A stretch of 64,000 nucleotides of DNA from Hyphomicrobium sp. 99 (GCF_000384335.2 NZ_KQ031382.1:124001-188000), one strand, 5' to 3'; shown: positions 38,961 through 49,607, numbered from the stretch's first letter. The notes: generated by a model from the letters alone, not told the origin. Numbers and translations are program-made.

Positions 38961-39428
38961 ATGGTGAACGAAATATCGATAGAAGACGACACAAGCGAAG
39001 AATCGCCGAAAGGTTCTCGTCGCGCAAACCCCATGGATGTCCATGTCGGCTCGCGCGTCAGGCTCCGGCGCATGCTCCTGGGAATGAGCCAGGAAAAGCT
39101 TGGCGAGCATTTGGGTCTCACCTTCCAGCAGGTCCAAAAATACGAGAAGGGCGTTAACCGCATCGGCGCGAGCCGGCTGTTCGATCTCGCTCGTGTTCTT
39201 GGCGTGCCTGTGCAGTTTTTCTACGACGAAGCGCCATCCGGCGCGCAGGCGGCAAGCGTAGCGATGCCGGGCTTTGCGGAAACGCAGCCCGACGAAAGTT
39301 ACGTTGTCGATTTCCTCGGAACGCGCGAAGGGTTGGAATTGAATAAAGCCTTCGCCCGGATCACCGAACCGAAGGTGCGCCGGTCCATCGTGGATCTTGT
39401 TCGCGCGCTGGCGGGCGACGAAGGCTGA
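38961..39428 (+). CDS. XRE-family regulator, PraR/PhrR-like
   Basis: A 155-residue protein with a Cro/CI-type helix-turn-helix: VHVGSRVRLRRMLLGMSQEK and FQQVQKYEKGVNRIGASRL. A conserved C-terminal tail ends in RRSIVDLVRALAG. This is the pattern of rhizobial PhrR/PraR regulators, which sit between lnt and metK and control quorum-sensing and surface functions. ATG 38961 begins the usual short N-terminal extension; an upstream GTG at 38919 has no spaced ribosome-binding site. Targets here are unknown. Confidence 0.87.
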   Translation: MVNEISIEDDTSEESPKGSRRANPMDVHVGSRVRLRRMLLGMSQEKLGEHLGLTFQQVQKYEKGVNRIGASRLFDLARVLGVPVQFFYDEAPSGAQAASVAMPGFAETQPDESYVVDFLGTREGLELNKAFARITEPKVRRSIVDLVRALAGDEG

Positions 39429-39639
39429 AGCCAGGCGCTTTGCGATATTCGCTATTGCCTCTGATTTGGCAGAAGGGTCGCTAGGTCGCGGCCCGTTTAG
39501 CGAACATCCGCACGCTCTGGCTTGACCGAATCCACCAACATTGCGACAAACCGGCGCTTTTCATCGGGCCGGGATCGCCGACATCAACAGTCAATTGGCG
39601 ACGATCGCCGACACCTAATTTATCAACACGGGGGCCACA
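39429..39639 (+). promoter_or_regulatory. Structured leader region of metK
   Basis: This 211-base region has several local hairpins: GCGA/TCGC at 39442-39452, TGCC/GGCA at 39456-39471, TCGCTA/TAGCGA at 39478-39503 and GGCGA/TCGCC at 39598-39610. The 11-base word GATCGCCGACA occurs twice, at 39573 and 39603. metK leaders in several bacteria carry SAM-sensing RNAs. I do not recognise any known SAM riboswitch class here, so a regulatory role is inference from position and structure. Confidence 0.35.
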
Positions 39640-40845
39640 GTGGCGCGCAAGTCCTTCTTATTCACGAGTGAGTCCGTCTCCGAAGGTCACCCGGACAAAG
39701 TCTGCGATCGGATCTCCGACGAAGTCGTCGACGCGTTCTATCGCGAAGGCGCCAAGGAAGGCCTCGATCCCTGGGGCATTCGCGCAGCATGCGAAACGAT
39801 GGCGACGACCAATCGCGTCATCATCGCCGGAGAATCGCGCGGACCCAAGACCGTCACCGTCGCCGCCATTGAGGAACTGACGCGCGCCGCCATCAAAGAC
39901 ATCGGCTACGAGCAGGAAGGCTTCCACTGGGCGAACTGCAACATCGAAGTTCTGTTGCACTCGCAGTCGGCCGACATCGCTGCGGGTGTCGACGCCAAGC
40001 AGCCGACGAACCAGGAAGAAGGCGCGGGCGACCAGGGCATCATGTTCGGCTATGCCTGCAACGAAACGCCGGAACTGATGCCGGCGCCGATCTACTACGC
40101 ACACAAAATTCTGCGCGACCTCGCAGTCGCCCGCAAAGCCAAGCAGGGTGACGCCGCCAAGCTCGGCCCCGACGCCAAGAGCCAGGTGACCGTCCGCTAC
40201 GAGAACGGCAAACCCGTTGGCGTTACGCAGATCGTCGTCTCTCACCAGCACATCGTCGAAGACCTGAGCTCGCGCCAGGTTCGCGACATCATCGAGCCCT
40301 ACGTGCGCGCCGCACTTCCCGAGGGCTGGATCAGCAAAGATACCGTTTGGCACATCAACCCGACCGGAAAATTCTTCATCGGCGGTCCCGATGGTGACAC
40401 CGGACTGACCGGCCGCAAGATCATTGTCGATACCTACGGTGGCGCAGCGCCCCACGGCGGCGGAGCGTTCTCCGGCAAGGATCCGACGAAGGTTGACCGC
40501 TCGGCCGCCTACGCTGCGCGTTACCTCGCAAAGAACGTCGTCGCAGCCAGCATCGCTGACCGCTGCACGATCCAGCTTTCGTATGCGATCGGCGTCGCCA
40601 AGCCCTTGTCGATCTACGTCGACACCCACGGCACCAGCAAAGTCGACGAAGCCGCAATCGAAAAAGCCTTGGGCGAAGTCATGGATCTGACGCCGCGCGG
40701 CATCCGCAGCCACTTCGACCTCAACAAGCCGATCTATTCCCGTACGTCCGCTTATGGACATTTCGGCCGTCCAGCCGACAAGGATGGCGGCTTCTCCTGG
40801 GAGAAGACGGACCTTGCAGCCAAGATCGCCAAGGCCGTTTCCTGA
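39640..40845 (+). CDS. metK: S-adenosylmethionine synthetase
   Basis: A 401-residue MetK making SAM from methionine and ATP. Signatures include [15 protein letters not shown] at the N-terminus, [12 protein letters not shown] and [16 protein letters not shown]. The start is GTG at 39640. A strong terminator lies directly after the gene. SAM feeds the many methyltransferases in this window (RsmB, TrmB) and radical-SAM MiaB. Confidence 0.97.
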   Translation: MARKSFLFTSESVSEGHPDKVCDRISDEVVDAFYREGAKEGLDPWGIRAACETMATTNRVIIAGESRGPKTVTVAAIEELTRAAIKDIGYEQEGFHWANCNIEVLLHSQSADIAAGVDAKQPTNQEEGAGDQGIMFGYACNETPELMPAPIYYAHKILRDLAVARKAKQGDAAKLGPDAKSQVTVRYENGKPVGVTQIVVSHQHIVEDLSSRQVRDIIEPYVRAALPEGWISKDTVWHINPTGKFFIGGPDGDTGLTGRKIIVDTYGGAAPHGGGAFSGKDPTKVDRSAAYAARYLAKNVVAASIADRCTIQLSYAIGVAKPLSIYVDTHGTSKVDEAAIEKALGEVMDLTPRGIRSHFDLNKPIYSRTSAYGHFGRPADKDGGFSWEKTDLAAKIAKAVS

Positions 40846-40872
40846 CGATTACGAGCCGGGCCTCTGAGATAC

Positions 40873-40908
40873 AAAGGCGGCTGATGAAACGGCCGCCTTT
40901 CTTTTTTT
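40873..40908 (+). terminator. Rho-independent terminator after metK
   Basis: A 9-bp stem, AAAGGCGGC/GCCGCCTTT, with a ten-base loop is followed by C and seven T residues. It is a textbook intrinsic terminator. Confidence 0.92.
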
Positions 40909-40927
40909 GATGTGATGTAGCGCGCGA

Positions 40928-41593
40928 ATGTCGGGCGACGACGACCACGAACTCAGATCCTTCGGGCGCAGACGCGGGCGAAAGCCGAGCGCGCGCCAAG
41001 CCGCATTGTTGCGCGAAGATCTGCCCCGCCTCGCCTTCGATCCGGCAAATCCTCCAACCGGCTTCGAACAGACGTGGCTCGAAATCGGCTTCGGAGGGGG
41101 CGAGCATCTTCTGTGGCAGGCGCGCCAGAACCCGGGCGTTGCACTGATCGGCTGCGAACCGTTCGAGGACGGCGTGATCAAGGTCCTGACCGCCGTCACC
41201 GAAGAGAAGCTGCGGAACATCCGCATTCACATGGATGACGTGCGCGAAATTCTGAAATCGATGGCCCCGAACTCCATCGATCGCGCTTTCGTCCTCTTTC
41301 CCGACCCCTGGCCGAAGCGAAAGCACCGAAAGCGCCGGCTGGTTAATTCTTCCCTGCTGAAGCTGCTGGCCCACGTGATGCGGCCGGGCGCAGAGCTGCG
41401 GATCGGCACAGACATCGGCGATTATGCTCGCACAATGCTTGAAGCTTTTGGCGTAGAACCGGCCTTTTCCTGGCAAGCATCGAGCCCCGCCGACTGGCGC
41501 GAGCGCCCGCTCGACTGGCCGGAAACGCGCTACGAGGCGAAAGCCGTCCGCGAGGGCCGGCGGCGCTATTATTTCCGGTTTCTGCGCCAATAG
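40928..41593 (+). CDS. trmB: tRNA (guanine-N7-)-methyltransferase TrmB
   Basis: A 221-residue TrmB. WLEIGFGGGEHL is the SAM-binding motif. DRAFVLFPDPWPKRKHRKRR is the highly conserved catalytic and RNA-binding segment, and EAKAVREGRRRYYFRF closes the protein. It makes m7G46 in the tRNA variable loop. Starting after the metK terminator, it probably has its own promoter, which I cannot locate. Confidence 0.95.
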   Translation: MSGDDDHELRSFGRRRGRKPSARQAALLREDLPRLAFDPANPPTGFEQTWLEIGFGGGEHLLWQARQNPGVALIGCEPFEDGVIKVLTAVTEEKLRNIRIHMDDVREILKSMAPNSIDRAFVLFPDPWPKRKHRKRRLVNSSLLKLLAHVMRPGAELRIGTDIGDYARTMLEAFGVEPAFSWQASSPADWRERPLDWPETRYEAKAVREGRRRYYFRFLRQ

Positions 41594-41718
41594 CCGCTGC
41601 CGAGCCTTGCGCGAAAGCCAAATCTCGCCTATTTAGCGTCTATTCCAATAAAACGACGATCCGATAGAGAGTGGACCGCAAGGCCCGCTCCGGACGAACT
41701 TTAAACACAGGAACGCCC

Positions 41719-42357
41719 TTGCAGGACACCATCGCCCACGACGCTGGCTCGCCATCGGAACAGGGTTCCGACACCGGCCGCTTTTTGCGCGAGACCGGTC
41801 TTGCGGCCGACGTTGCAGCTGTCGTCGAGCCGGTGCTCGAAGACCTGGGCTTCCGCCTGGTGCGCGTAAAGATCCAGGGCGACGGCCGCGATCGCACCGT
41901 CCAGCTCATGACCGAACGCCCCGACGGCTCGATCAACGTCGATGACTGCGAAGCGATCTCGAAAGCCCTTTCGCCCGTGCTCGATGTCAACGATCCGGTT
42001 TCGGGTGCCTATCGCCTTGAAGTTTCTTCTCCCGGCATCGACCGCCCACTCGTTCGCCCGAGCGATTTCGAGGATTGGTCTGGACACGAAGCGAGAATAG
42101 AGCTCAACGAACCGATCGACGGTCGTAAAAGGTTCAAGGGCGTGCTCGAAGGTTTCGAGGACGGAGAAGTAAGAATCAAAACCGATACCGGCGAGCATGG
42201 TGTTCAGCACCTCGGCCTGCCCGTCCATCTGATCGCGGACGCCAAGCTCGTGCTGACCGACGAACTCATTCGCGAAGCACTGCAACGCGCCAAAGAACGC
42301 CATTCCACGCGGCCCGGTGACGGTGCCGAACTCGACGAAGACGACCTGGAGGATTGA
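41719..42357 (+). CDS. rimP: Ribosome maturation factor RimP
   Basis: A 212-residue RimP that binds the 30S subunit during assembly. The N-terminal domain includes [11 protein letters not shown] and [17 protein letters not shown], and [17 protein letters not shown] is the family hallmark. The acidic tail ending DEDDLED is common in alphaproteobacteria. TTG 41719 with AGGA six bases upstream is preferred; GTG 41671 would add 16 residues. It heads the rimP-nusA-ylxR-infB operon. Confidence 0.93.
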   Translation: MQDTIAHDAGSPSEQGSDTGRFLRETGLAADVAAVVEPVLEDLGFRLVRVKIQGDGRDRTVQLMTERPDGSINVDDCEAISKALSPVLDVNDPVSGAYRLEVSSPGIDRPLVRPSDFEDWSGHEARIELNEPIDGRKRFKGVLEGFEDGEVRIKTDTGEHGVQHLGLPVHLIADAKLVLTDELIREALQRAKERHSTRPGDGAELDEDDLED

Positions 42358-42361
42358 ACCT

Positions 42362-44005
42362 ATGGCCATGGCAGGCATCAGTGCCAACCGGCTCGAGCTT
42401 CTGCAAATTGCAGACGCCGTCGCGCGCGAAAAGACGATCGACAAGAAGATTGTCATCGAAGCGATGGAAGACGCCATCCAGAAGGCTGCGAAGTCGCGCT
42501 ATGGAGCCGAGAATGACATCCGCTGCGAGATCGATCCGAAGACGGGCGAAGCGAAGCTGACGCGCGTCCTCGCCGTCGTCGATGAAGTCGAAAACGACGC
42601 AACGCAGATCACCGTCGAAGACGCCAAGAAGCGCAATCCGGACGCCAAAGCCGGCGACATGATCGCCGAAACGCTTCCGCCCTTGGAATTCGGCCGCGTC
42701 GCCGCTCAGAATGCCAAGCAGGTCATCGTCCAGAAGGTCCGCGAGGCCGAACGCGACCGCCAGTTCTCCGAATTCAAGGACCGCACCGGCGACGTCATCA
42801 ACGGCACCGTGAAGCGCGTCGAATACGGCAACGTCATCGTCGATCTCGGCCGCGCTGAAGGCATCATCCGTCGTGATGAGATGATCCCGCGTGAAAACGT
42901 CCGTCTCGGCGATCGCATCCGCGCTTACATCTACGAAGTCCGCCGCGAGCAGCGCGGCCCGCAAATCTTTCTGACGCGCGCCCGGCCCGAATTCATGTCG
43001 ATGCTGTTCCGCGCCGAAGTTCCTGAAATCTACGACGGTGTCGTCGAGATCAAGTCGGTGGCCCGTGATCCGGGAAGCCGCGCAAAAATCGCGGTGATTT
43101 CGAAGGATTCTTCCATCGATCCGGTCGGCGCCTGCGTCGGTATGCGCGGCGCGCGCGTGCAGGCCGTCGTCAACGAGCTCCAGGGCGAGAAGGTCGACAT
43201 CATTCAGTGGAACCCCGACGCGGCGAGCTTCATCGTCAACGCGTTGGCGCCCGCTGAAGTCACCAAGGTCGTGCTCGACGAAGATTCAAACCGCATCGAA
43301 GTCGTCGTTCCCGAAGCGCAGTTGTCGCTCGCGATCGGCCGCCGTGGCCAGAACGTGCGCCTTGCCTCACAGTTGACCGGCTGGGACATCGACATTCTGA
43401 CCGAACAGGAAGAGAGCGAGCGCCGCCAGAAGGAATTCGCCGAGCGCACGCAGCTCCTCATGGATTCGCTCGATGTGGACGAGGTCATCGCCCAGCTTCT
43501 CGTCACCGAAGGCTTCGCGACGATCGAGGAAGTCGCATACGTCGATATTGCTGAAATCGCCCATATCGAAGGCTTTGACGAGAACACGGCCGAGCAGATC
43601 CAGAGCCGCGCCCGTGAATATCTCGAGCAGCAGGAAGCCGAGCGCGATGCGAAGCGCCGCGAGCTTGGCGTTGCCGACGAGTTGGCCGAAATCCCGGGCA
43701 TCACCACCGCAATGATGGTCGCACTCGGTGAAAACGGCATCAAAACCGTCGAAGATTTCGCCGACTGCGCGACCGATGAACTTGTCGGTTGGACCGAGCG
43801 CAAGAAAGACAAAGAAAAAGACAGCGACGCGCAGCGTCACAAGGGTTTCCTCGATGGCTTCGAGCTTTCGAGAACCGACGTCGAAAACATGATCATGGCC
43901 GCGCGCGTTCACGCCGGCTGGATCAAAGCTGAAGATATTGCAAAGCCTGCAGGCGACGACGAAACCGAAGCTGCCGAGACCGGTAGCGTCGGCGTCGAAG
44001 GCTGA
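42362..44005 (+). CDS. nusA: Transcription termination/antitermination protein NusA
   Basis: A 547-residue NusA. In order: an N-terminal RNA polymerase-binding domain ([20 protein letters not shown] start), an S1 domain, two KH domains (with [15 protein letters not shown] and [19 protein letters not shown]) and C-terminal acidic helix-hairpin-helix repeats. It controls pausing and termination. GGAGG precedes the ATG at 42362, four bases after rimP ends. Confidence 0.96.
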   Translation: MAMAGISANRLELLQIADAVAREKTIDKKIVIEAMEDAIQKAAKSRYGAENDIRCEIDPKTGEAKLTRVLAVVDEVENDATQITVEDAKKRNPDAKAGDMIAETLPPLEFGRVAAQNAKQVIVQKVREAERDRQFSEFKDRTGDVINGTVKRVEYGNVIVDLGRAEGIIRRDEMIPRENVRLGDRIRAYIYEVRREQRGPQIFLTRARPEFMSMLFRAEVPEIYDGVVEIKSVARDPGSRAKIAVISKDSSIDPVGACVGMRGARVQAVVNELQGEKVDIIQWNPDAASFIVNALAPAEVTKVVLDEDSNRIEVVVPEAQLSLAIGRRGQNVRLASQLTGWDIDILTEQEESERRQKEFAERTQLLMDSLDVDEVIAQLLVTEGFATIEEVAYVDIAEIAHIEGFDENTAEQIQSRAREYLEQQEAERDAKRRELGVADELAEIPGITTAMMVALGENGIKTVEDFADCATDELVGWTERKKDKEKDSDAQRHKGFLDGFELSRTDVENMIMAARVHAGWIKAEDIAKPAGDDETEAAETGSVGVEG

Positions 44006-44035
44006 CGGGAATGACCGGAGAGGCGACAAACGCGC

Positions 44036-44731
44036 GTGATGGTGAAGCGGCAAAATCGGCCTACGCGGGATCGGACGGAGCATGGCTCCGTCTCGGGCTC
44101 CGAACGGCTGTGCGCCGTCACGCGGCAAGCGCTTGATCCGGAAAACCTGATCCGCTTCGCTTTGTCGCCGGACGGAATAATCGTCCCGGATCTCGACCGG
44201 CGCTTGCCGGGTCGCGGGGTCTGGGTCGGTTGCGACAGGCGTCTCGTCGAAAAGGCGGTTGCGACACACGCCTTTGCAAAAAGCCTTAAAATTAAGGCCG
44301 AAGCCCCTGCAGATCTTGCAGAACGGGTAGATGATCTTATCGTTAAGCGCGTGGCCGGAACGCTGTCTCTCGCCAACAAGGCGGGCCGCGTCATTGCCGG
44401 ATTCGAGAAAATTAACGCGGCTCTTGAGAAGGGGCCGGTAAGAGCAGTACTTCATGGCTCCGATGCGGCCCAGGACGGCCGCTCGAAAATTGATCGAAAA
44501 TACAAGGCAATTCAGGCCAGCCGGGGTGCTCCTGCGGCAATCGTCGATGTTCTGACCATTGCGCAAATGAGCTTGGCCATTGGGCGTGAAAGTGTGGTAC
44601 ATGCTGCCCTCACACCCGGAGGACTGTCGGATCGGTTTCTGGAGGAAGCGGAGCGGCTTCTGCGCTACCGGTCTTCTGCGATTGGGGCCACCCCAGTGGC
44701 CAACGACGAATTTTCTGAACTATCTAGCTGA
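44036..44731 (+). CDS. YlxR-L7Ae fusion RNA-binding protein
   Basis: A 231-residue protein with an N-terminal YlxR (DUF448) domain (about 23-95; ERLCAVTRQ, LIRFALSPDG, PGRGVWVG) fused to a C-terminal L7Ae/L30e-like domain (about 105-205; LANKAGRVIAGFEK). The separate ylxR and ylxQ genes of Bacillus occupy the same place between nusA and infB, so this is a natural fusion of that pair. Both parts are predicted RNA binders. The initiation codon is GTG 44036 or ATG 44039; GGAGAGG lies about a dozen bases before. Confidence 0.88.
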   Translation: MMVKRQNRPTRDRTEHGSVSGSERLCAVTRQALDPENLIRFALSPDGIIVPDLDRRLPGRGVWVGCDRRLVEKAVATHAFAKSLKIKAEAPADLAERVDDLIVKRVAGTLSLANKAGRVIAGFEKINAALEKGPVRAVLHGSDAAQDGRSKIDRKYKAIQASRGAPAAIVDVLTIAQMSLAIGRESVVHAALTPGGLSDRFLEEAERLLRYRSSAIGATPVANDEFSELSS

Positions 44732-44749
44732 AGGCTGAACGGATAACGC

Positions 44750-47566
44750 ATGACGGATTCGAACGACCAGACCGATAAGACCATCCGGGTCGGAGCGCGC
44801 AAGCCGCTGTCGCTGCAGCGAACGGTCGAGTCTGGCCATGTGCGGCAGAACTTCAGCCACGGGCGCTCCAAATCCGTGGTGGTCGAAAAGAAGAAAACGA
44901 GGAAGCTCGGCGGCGAAGGCGAGCAGCCGATCAACGCACCGGCCGCGACGGTTACGATCGAGAAGCCCGCACCGTCGCGCATCTCACCGCAGCCGACACA
45001 TCCTCAGCCGAGTGCAAGCGAGCGATCCGCTGGCCGCGTCCTCTCGAACGAGGAACGCGCAGCACGCGAGCGAGCGCTGGCCGCCGCACGCGCCGATGAC
45101 GCGAGCCGTCCGGTAGAAGTTGAGCCTGTTCGCTTCGAGCCGGTTCCACGTCCGCCTGAGCCGCAGCCGCGCGCCGAGGCTCAACCGCAGCCGGCGCCGA
45201 GCGAGCCCATTGCCGCCGCAGCGCCTCCCGCTGCCGCTGCTACCGCAGCAGCAGCAGCACCTGCACCGGCACCTGCGCCGCAAGCTTCTCCGGCGCCATC
45301 CGCGCCCGTCGCACGCGACAATCGCGTACAGCCTCGCGACCATAACGCTCCGCAGCGAGATCATCGTCGCGACTCCGGTCCCGCACCTTCGCCGCGCGGA
45401 GACGGCGGCCGCCCGCAATTCCAAAGAACGGCCAATCGTCCGACGAACACCGCTTTCATGCCTCGTGGCGAAGCCGGTCGTCCGCGCGAGATCGAGTTGC
45501 CGGTGCCCGCACGCCGTGGCGCTCCCGCTGCCGATTCAACGACGATCGAGAAGCCGACGCGTCCCGTCAGGCCGCCCGTCGTGGCGCGCGAGCAGGTCGA
45601 AGAGGACGATCGCGTCAAGCGCGGCCCGGGCGGCGTCAAGATTCCCCGTCCCGCCGTCAAGGTTCAGGACGACGGCCGTCAGCGCCAGAAGCTGACGATC
45701 ACGAACTTCGACCGCGAAGCTCAGGTTCGCTCGCTCGCCTCTCTCAAGCGCAAGCGCGAGAAAGAAAAGCTCAAGGCGATGGGCATTCAGCAGACCCGCG
45801 AAAAAATCTCGCGCGAGGTCACCATTCCTGAAGCCATCACCATCCAGGAATTGTCCAACCGTATGGCGGAGCGCGCCGTCGACCTCATCAAGTATCTGAT
45901 GCAGCAAGGCGCGATGCATAAGATCACCGACGTCTTGGACGCGGATACGGCAGAGCTCATCGTTCAAGAGTTCGGCCATACGCCCAAGCGCGTCTCGGAA
46001 GCCGACGTTGAAATCGGTTTCGTCGGCGACAAGGATGTCGACGACACGGCGCTCGAACATCGCGCACCCGTCGTCACGATCATGGGTCACGTCGACCACG
46101 GCAAAACGTCGTTGCTCGACGCAATCCGCTCGACGAACGTCGTGTCGGGTGAGGCCGGCGGCATCACCCAGCACATCGGCGCTTATCAGGTAACGGCGCC
46201 GAACGGCGACAAGATCACGTTCATCGACACACCGGGCCATGAAGCCTTTACGGCCATGCGTGCGCGCGGCGCGAAGGTCACGGACATCGTCGTGCTCGTC
46301 GTCGCCGCTGATGACGGTGTCATGCCGCAGACGGTCGAGGCGATCAATCACGCCAAGGCCGCCAAGGTGCCGATCATCGTCGCGATCAATAAGATCGACA
46401 AACCGCAGGCGGACCCGAACCGTGTCCGCACCGAACTGCTTTCACACGAGATCGTCGTTGAAAGCATGGGCGGCGATACGCTCGAAATTCCAGTTTCGGC
46501 ATTGAAGCGCACCAACCTCGACAAGCTGTTGGAAGCGATCCATCTGCAGGCGGAAATCCTCGACCTTCGCGCCAACCCGGCGCGTACGGCTGAAGGCGTC
46601 GTCATCGAAGCAAAGCTCGAACGCGGTCGTGGCCCTGTCGGCACCGTTCTCGTTCAGCGTGGCTCGCTGCACGTCGGCGACATCATCGTGGCCGGCATGG
46701 CATGGGGACGCGTTCGCGCGCTCCTCAATGACCACGGCGCGAACATTCAATCGGCCGGACCTTCGGTTCCTGTCGAGGTGCTGGGCTTCGACTCCGCTCC
46801 TGAAGCAGGCGATCAGTTCGCCGTCGTCGAGAACGAGGCGCGCGCCCGCGAGCTGACCGATTATCGCGTCAGAAAGCGTCGCGAGACGTTGGGCTCGGCC
46901 GGTACGAAGAGCTCGCTCGAGCAGATGATGCAGCAGCTCAAGGACGCTGGCCGGAAGGAATTCCCGCTTGTCGTCAAGGGCGACGTGCAGGGCTCACTCG
47001 AAGCCATCGTTGGCGCACTGAAGAAAGTCGGCAACGACGAAGTCGAAGCGCGCCTCGTGCATTCGGGCGTCGGTGGCATCACCGAATCCGATATCGCGCT
47101 CGCAGCTGCGGCAAAGGCCGTCGTCATCGGCTTCAACGTCCGCGCCAATGCGCAGGCGAAACAGGCAGCTGACGCTCAAGGCGTCGAGATCCGCTACTAC
47201 AATATCATCTACGATCTCGTGGATGAGGTGAAGGCGGCGATGTCGGGTCTTCTGGCTCCGACGAAGCGCGAAATCTTCCTCGGCTACGCCACGATCAAGC
47301 AGGTCTTCACCATCACGAAGGCTGGCAAGGTTGCAGGTTGCGTCGTCACCGAAGGCAAGGTCGAGCGCGGCGCCAAGGTTCGCCTGCTGCGCGACAACGT
47401 CGTCATCCACGAAGGCACACTGTCGATCCTCAAGCGCTTCAAGGACGACGTCAAAGAAGTCACGGCCGGCCAGGAATGCGGCATGTCCTTCGCGAACTAC
47501 CAGGACATCCGCGAAGGCGACCAGATCGAGTGCTTCCAGGTCGAGACGATCGCGAGATCGCTCTAA
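44750..47566 (+). CDS. infB: Translation initiation factor IF-2
   Basis: A 938-residue IF-2. A long, Pro/Ala/Arg-rich disordered N-terminal region (to about 300) carries the IF2-associated segment with [10 protein letters not shown]. An IF2_N domain follows, then the GTPase with G1 GHVDHGKT (446-453) and IDTPGHEAF, and the C-terminal tRNA-binding domains. It places initiator tRNA on the ribosome. Codon runs of GCA/GCC in the Ala-rich part form imperfect short repeats around 45230-45300. Confidence 0.97.
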   Translation: MTDSNDQTDKTIRVGARKPLSLQRTVESGHVRQNFSHGRSKSVVVEKKKTRKLGGEGEQPINAPAATVTIEKPAPSRISPQPTHPQPSASERSAGRVLSNEERAARERALAAARADDASRPVEVEPVRFEPVPRPPEPQPRAEAQPQPAPSEPIAAAAPPAAAATAAAAAPAPAPAPQASPAPSAPVARDNRVQPRDHNAPQRDHRRDSGPAPSPRGDGGRPQFQRTANRPTNTAFMPRGEAGRPREIELPVPARRGAPAADSTTIEKPTRPVRPPVVAREQVEEDDRVKRGPGGVKIPRPAVKVQDDGRQRQKLTITNFDREAQVRSLASLKRKREKEKLKAMGIQQTREKISREVTIPEAITIQELSNRMAERAVDLIKYLMQQGAMHKITDVLDADTAELIVQEFGHTPKRVSEADVEIGFVGDKDVDDTALEHRAPVVTIMGHVDHGKTSLLDAIRSTNVVSGEAGGITQHIGAYQVTAPNGDKITFIDTPGHEAFTAMRARGAKVTDIVVLVVAADDGVMPQTVEAINHAKAAKVPIIVAINKIDKPQADPNRVRTELLSHEIVVESMGGDTLEIPVSALKRTNLDKLLEAIHLQAEILDLRANPARTAEGVVIEAKLERGRGPVGTVLVQRGSLHVGDIIVAGMAWGRVRALLNDHGANIQSAGPSVPVEVLGFDSAPEAGDQFAVVENEARARELTDYRVRKRRETLGSAGTKSSLEQMMQQLKDAGRKEFPLVVKGDVQGSLEAIVGALKKVGNDEVEARLVHSGVGGITESDIALAAAAKAVVIGFNVRANAQAKQAADAQGVEIRYYNIIYDLVDEVKAAMSGLLAPTKREIFLGYATIKQVFTITKAGKVAGCVVTEGKVERGAKVRLLRDNVVIHEGTLSILKRFKDDVKEVTAGQECGMSFANYQDIREGDQIECFQVETIARSL

Positions 47567-47582
47567 TCGCCAAAGAAGTCGC

Positions 47583-47609
47583 CCGCGCGGGGTACGTCCC
47601 CCCGCGCGG
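47583..47609 (+). terminator. Strong GC hairpin after infB
   Basis: A 10-bp perfect stem, CCGCGCGGGG/CCCCGCGCGG, with loop TACGTCC lies 16 bases after the infB stop. No T run follows, so it may be a partial attenuator or an RNA-processing and stability element between infB and the downstream genes. Confidence 0.5.
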
Positions 47610-47713
47610 CGTAGCTCCGTTGACACCAAGTCTGCTTCGCTCTTCGAGCTGAAGTGTTTGTTCAATTCGAATGAAAGAGGCCGCGCGCGGTCCAATCCTG
47701 CGGCGGTCGGCAC

Positions 47714-48265
47714 ATGACAGATCAGACGATCAAGCTGCCGCTGCGGCTAAGCTTTCGCCTCACGCGCGACGACATCGGAGCGTACGAGCGTTTGCCGCGC
47801 GAACTTACGCGATCCGGAACGCTTGCATTTTTCGCAACAGTCTTCGCTTGCGGCGTGGCGCTGGCGCTTTTCGAAGAGCAACTCGATGGCCTCGTGCCGG
47901 AAAAGCTCGCAGGCTATCGCCAAATCATTTTTGCAATCATCGCTGGGGCGATAGGCTTTACAGCCTTCAGTCTCGCCTTGACGCTGCTCACCTATTGGCG
48001 CATTGCGCGGACCGAGCTTCCTCACGGTGATACTGAAATCGACGTTTACGAAGATCATCTGAAAATCAGCGCCGACAAACCGGCGCAAACTCTCGGATGG
48101 AATGCCGTCGCCCGCGTAATCGATACGCCCGCGCACGTATTTCTATGCCTGACGCCGCGAAACGCGGTCATTGTGCCGCTGCGCGCCTTTCATTCGGTTG
48201 CTGACATGCGCGCATTCGCCGATTTATCAGAAACGCTATCGCGCAGAGCCGACAGCGATGCCTGA
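47714..48265 (+). CDS. YcxB-like membrane protein
   Basis: A 183-residue protein with two transmembrane helices (about 37-53 and 70-92) and a C-terminal cytoplasmic YcxB-like domain recognisable by TEIDVYEDHLKIS, GWNAVARVID, FLCLTPRNAVIVPLRAF. No biochemical function is established for the family. It is inserted between infB and rbfA, which in most relatives are adjacent, and is 15 bases from rbfA. Confidence 0.75.
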   Translation: MTDQTIKLPLRLSFRLTRDDIGAYERLPRELTRSGTLAFFATVFACGVALALFEEQLDGLVPEKLAGYRQIIFAIIAGAIGFTAFSLALTLLTYWRIARTELPHGDTEIDVYEDHLKISADKPAQTLGWNAVARVIDTPAHVFLCLTPRNAVIVPLRAFHSVADMRAFADLSETLSRRADSDA

Positions 48266-48280
48266 GCGAGGAATTTAGCA

Positions 48281-48682
48281 ATGCGATCCAAAACCAAATC
48301 GAGCCCCGCGAAGGCGCCGTCGCAACGCATGTTGCGCATTGGCGAACTCGTCAGACACAAGCTCGCCGAAATGCTCTCCCGCGGAGACATTCACGATGAC
48401 GTGCTCGCATCGCACGTCATCACCATTCCGGAAGTTCGTCTGACACCGGATCTGAAACTCGCAACCGTCTACGTCATGCCGCTCGGCGGCAACGACATCA
48501 GACCGGTCATCGAAGCATTGACGCGGAATAAAAAGTACATCCGCGCCGAAGTCGCGAAAACGCTCAATCTCCGTTACGCGCCCGATCTTCGCTTCCGCGA
48601 AGATGAAACATTCGAAGAAGCGACGCGCATCGATCGTCTTCTCGACAGCGACAGAGTTCGTCAGGATACCCAGAAGAAATAA
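48281..48682 (+). CDS. rbfA: Ribosome-binding factor A
   Basis: A 133-residue KH-fold Rbf[19 protein letters not shown] at the N-terminus, [20 protein letters not shown] in the middle and [18 protein letters not shown] near the end. It binds the 30S subunit near the 3' minor domain of 16S rRNA during cold-sensitive maturation. truB starts one base after its stop codon. Confidence 0.95.
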   Translation: MRSKTKSSPAKAPSQRMLRIGELVRHKLAEMLSRGDIHDDVLASHVITIPEVRLTPDLKLATVYVMPLGGNDIRPVIEALTRNKKYIRAEVAKTLNLRYAPDLRFREDETFEEATRIDRLLDSDRVRQDTQKK

Positions 48683-48683
48683 C

Positions 48684-49607
48684 ATGGCACGACGCAAAAA
48701 AGGCAACGCCGTTCACGGCTGGCTCATCCTCGACAAGCCGATCAACATGACATCGACGCAAGCCGTCGCCGCGGTGCGCCGCGCGTTTAACGCGCAGAAG
48801 GCCGGGCATTCGGGTACGTTAGATCCGCTCGCAACCGGCATTCTTCCGATCGCGCTCGGCGAAGGAACGAAAACCGTCTCCTTCGCGGTCGACGGGGAAA
48901 AAGCCTACCGCTTCACGGTCCGCTGGGGCGCGGAGACCGATACCGACGACACCGAAGGCGCCGTCGCGAAAACCAGCGACAATCGCCCAGCGCGCGCCGA
49001 CATCGAAGCACTGTTGCCGCGCTTCCACGGCGAGATCATGCAGACGCCGCCCGCATACTCGGCGATCAAGATCGCCGGCGAGCGCGCCTACGATCTTGCG
49101 CGCAGCGGCGAGACGGTCGTGATCGAGCCGCGTCCCGTGTTCATCGAGAGCCTGTCTCTCGTCGACATGCCCGATGAGGCGACGAGCGTCTTCGAAGCCC
49201 GCTGCGGCAAAGGCACATATGTGCGCGCGCTCGCGCGTGACATGGGACGCATCCTGGGTTGCTACGGCCACGTGATCGCGCTTCGCCGCACACAGGTGGG
49301 CCCCTTCGACGAAAGCCGCGCTGTGGCGCTGGAGACGCTCCTTGCGGCAGCCGAGTCGGGCGATCCCGATGAGGTGGCGAAATACCTTTTGCCCGTCGAG
49401 TCGGCGCTCGCCGATTTGCCGGAGCTGCTCGTCTCGCAAAGCGACGCCGCGACCCTTGCACGGGGTCAGACCGTGTTGATCCGCGGTCGCGATGCTCCGG
49501 TTTTGACAGGGCCCGCCTATGCGACCTCCAAGGGCCGGCTTGTCGCGCTCGGCGAACTCGCCAAGGGCGCGCTTCACCCGACCCGCGTCTTCAATCTCGG
49601 CAGCTAA
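48684..49607 (+). CDS. truB: tRNA pseudouridine-55 synthase
   Basis: A 307-residue TruB. The N-terminal GWLILDKPINMTSTQAV and the catalytic-aspartate motif KAGHSGTLDPLATGILP are intact, and CGKGTYVRALARDMG follows. The C-terminal PUA-like part is present. It forms pseudouridine 55 in the T loop of tRNAs. It begins immediately after rbfA, so the pair is co-transcribed. Confidence 0.96.
   Translation: MARRKKGNAVHGWLILDKPINMTSTQAVAAVRRAFNAQKAGHSGTLDPLATGILPIALGEGTKTVSFAVDGEKAYRFTVRWGAETDTDDTEGAVAKTSDNRPARADIEALLPRFHGEIMQTPPAYSAIKIAGERAYDLARSGETVVIEPRPVFIESLSLVDMPDEATSVFEARCGKGTYVRALARDMGRILGCYGHVIALRRTQVGPFDESRAVALETLLAAAESGDPDEVAKYLLPVESALADLPELLVSQSDAATLARGQTVLIRGRDAPVLTGPAYATSKGRLVALGELAKGALHPTRVFNLGS

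Noticed and set aside
43367..44602. 411-codon minus-strand frame opposite nusA and the YlxR-L7Ae gene
   Set aside because: Spans two convincing plus-strand genes and shows no coherent protein features.
44940..45320. Repetitive GC-rich stretch resembling a repeat array
   Set aside because: This is the Pro/Ala/Arg-rich disordered N-terminal region of IF-2, a normal feature of the protein, not a CRISPR or mobile repeat.
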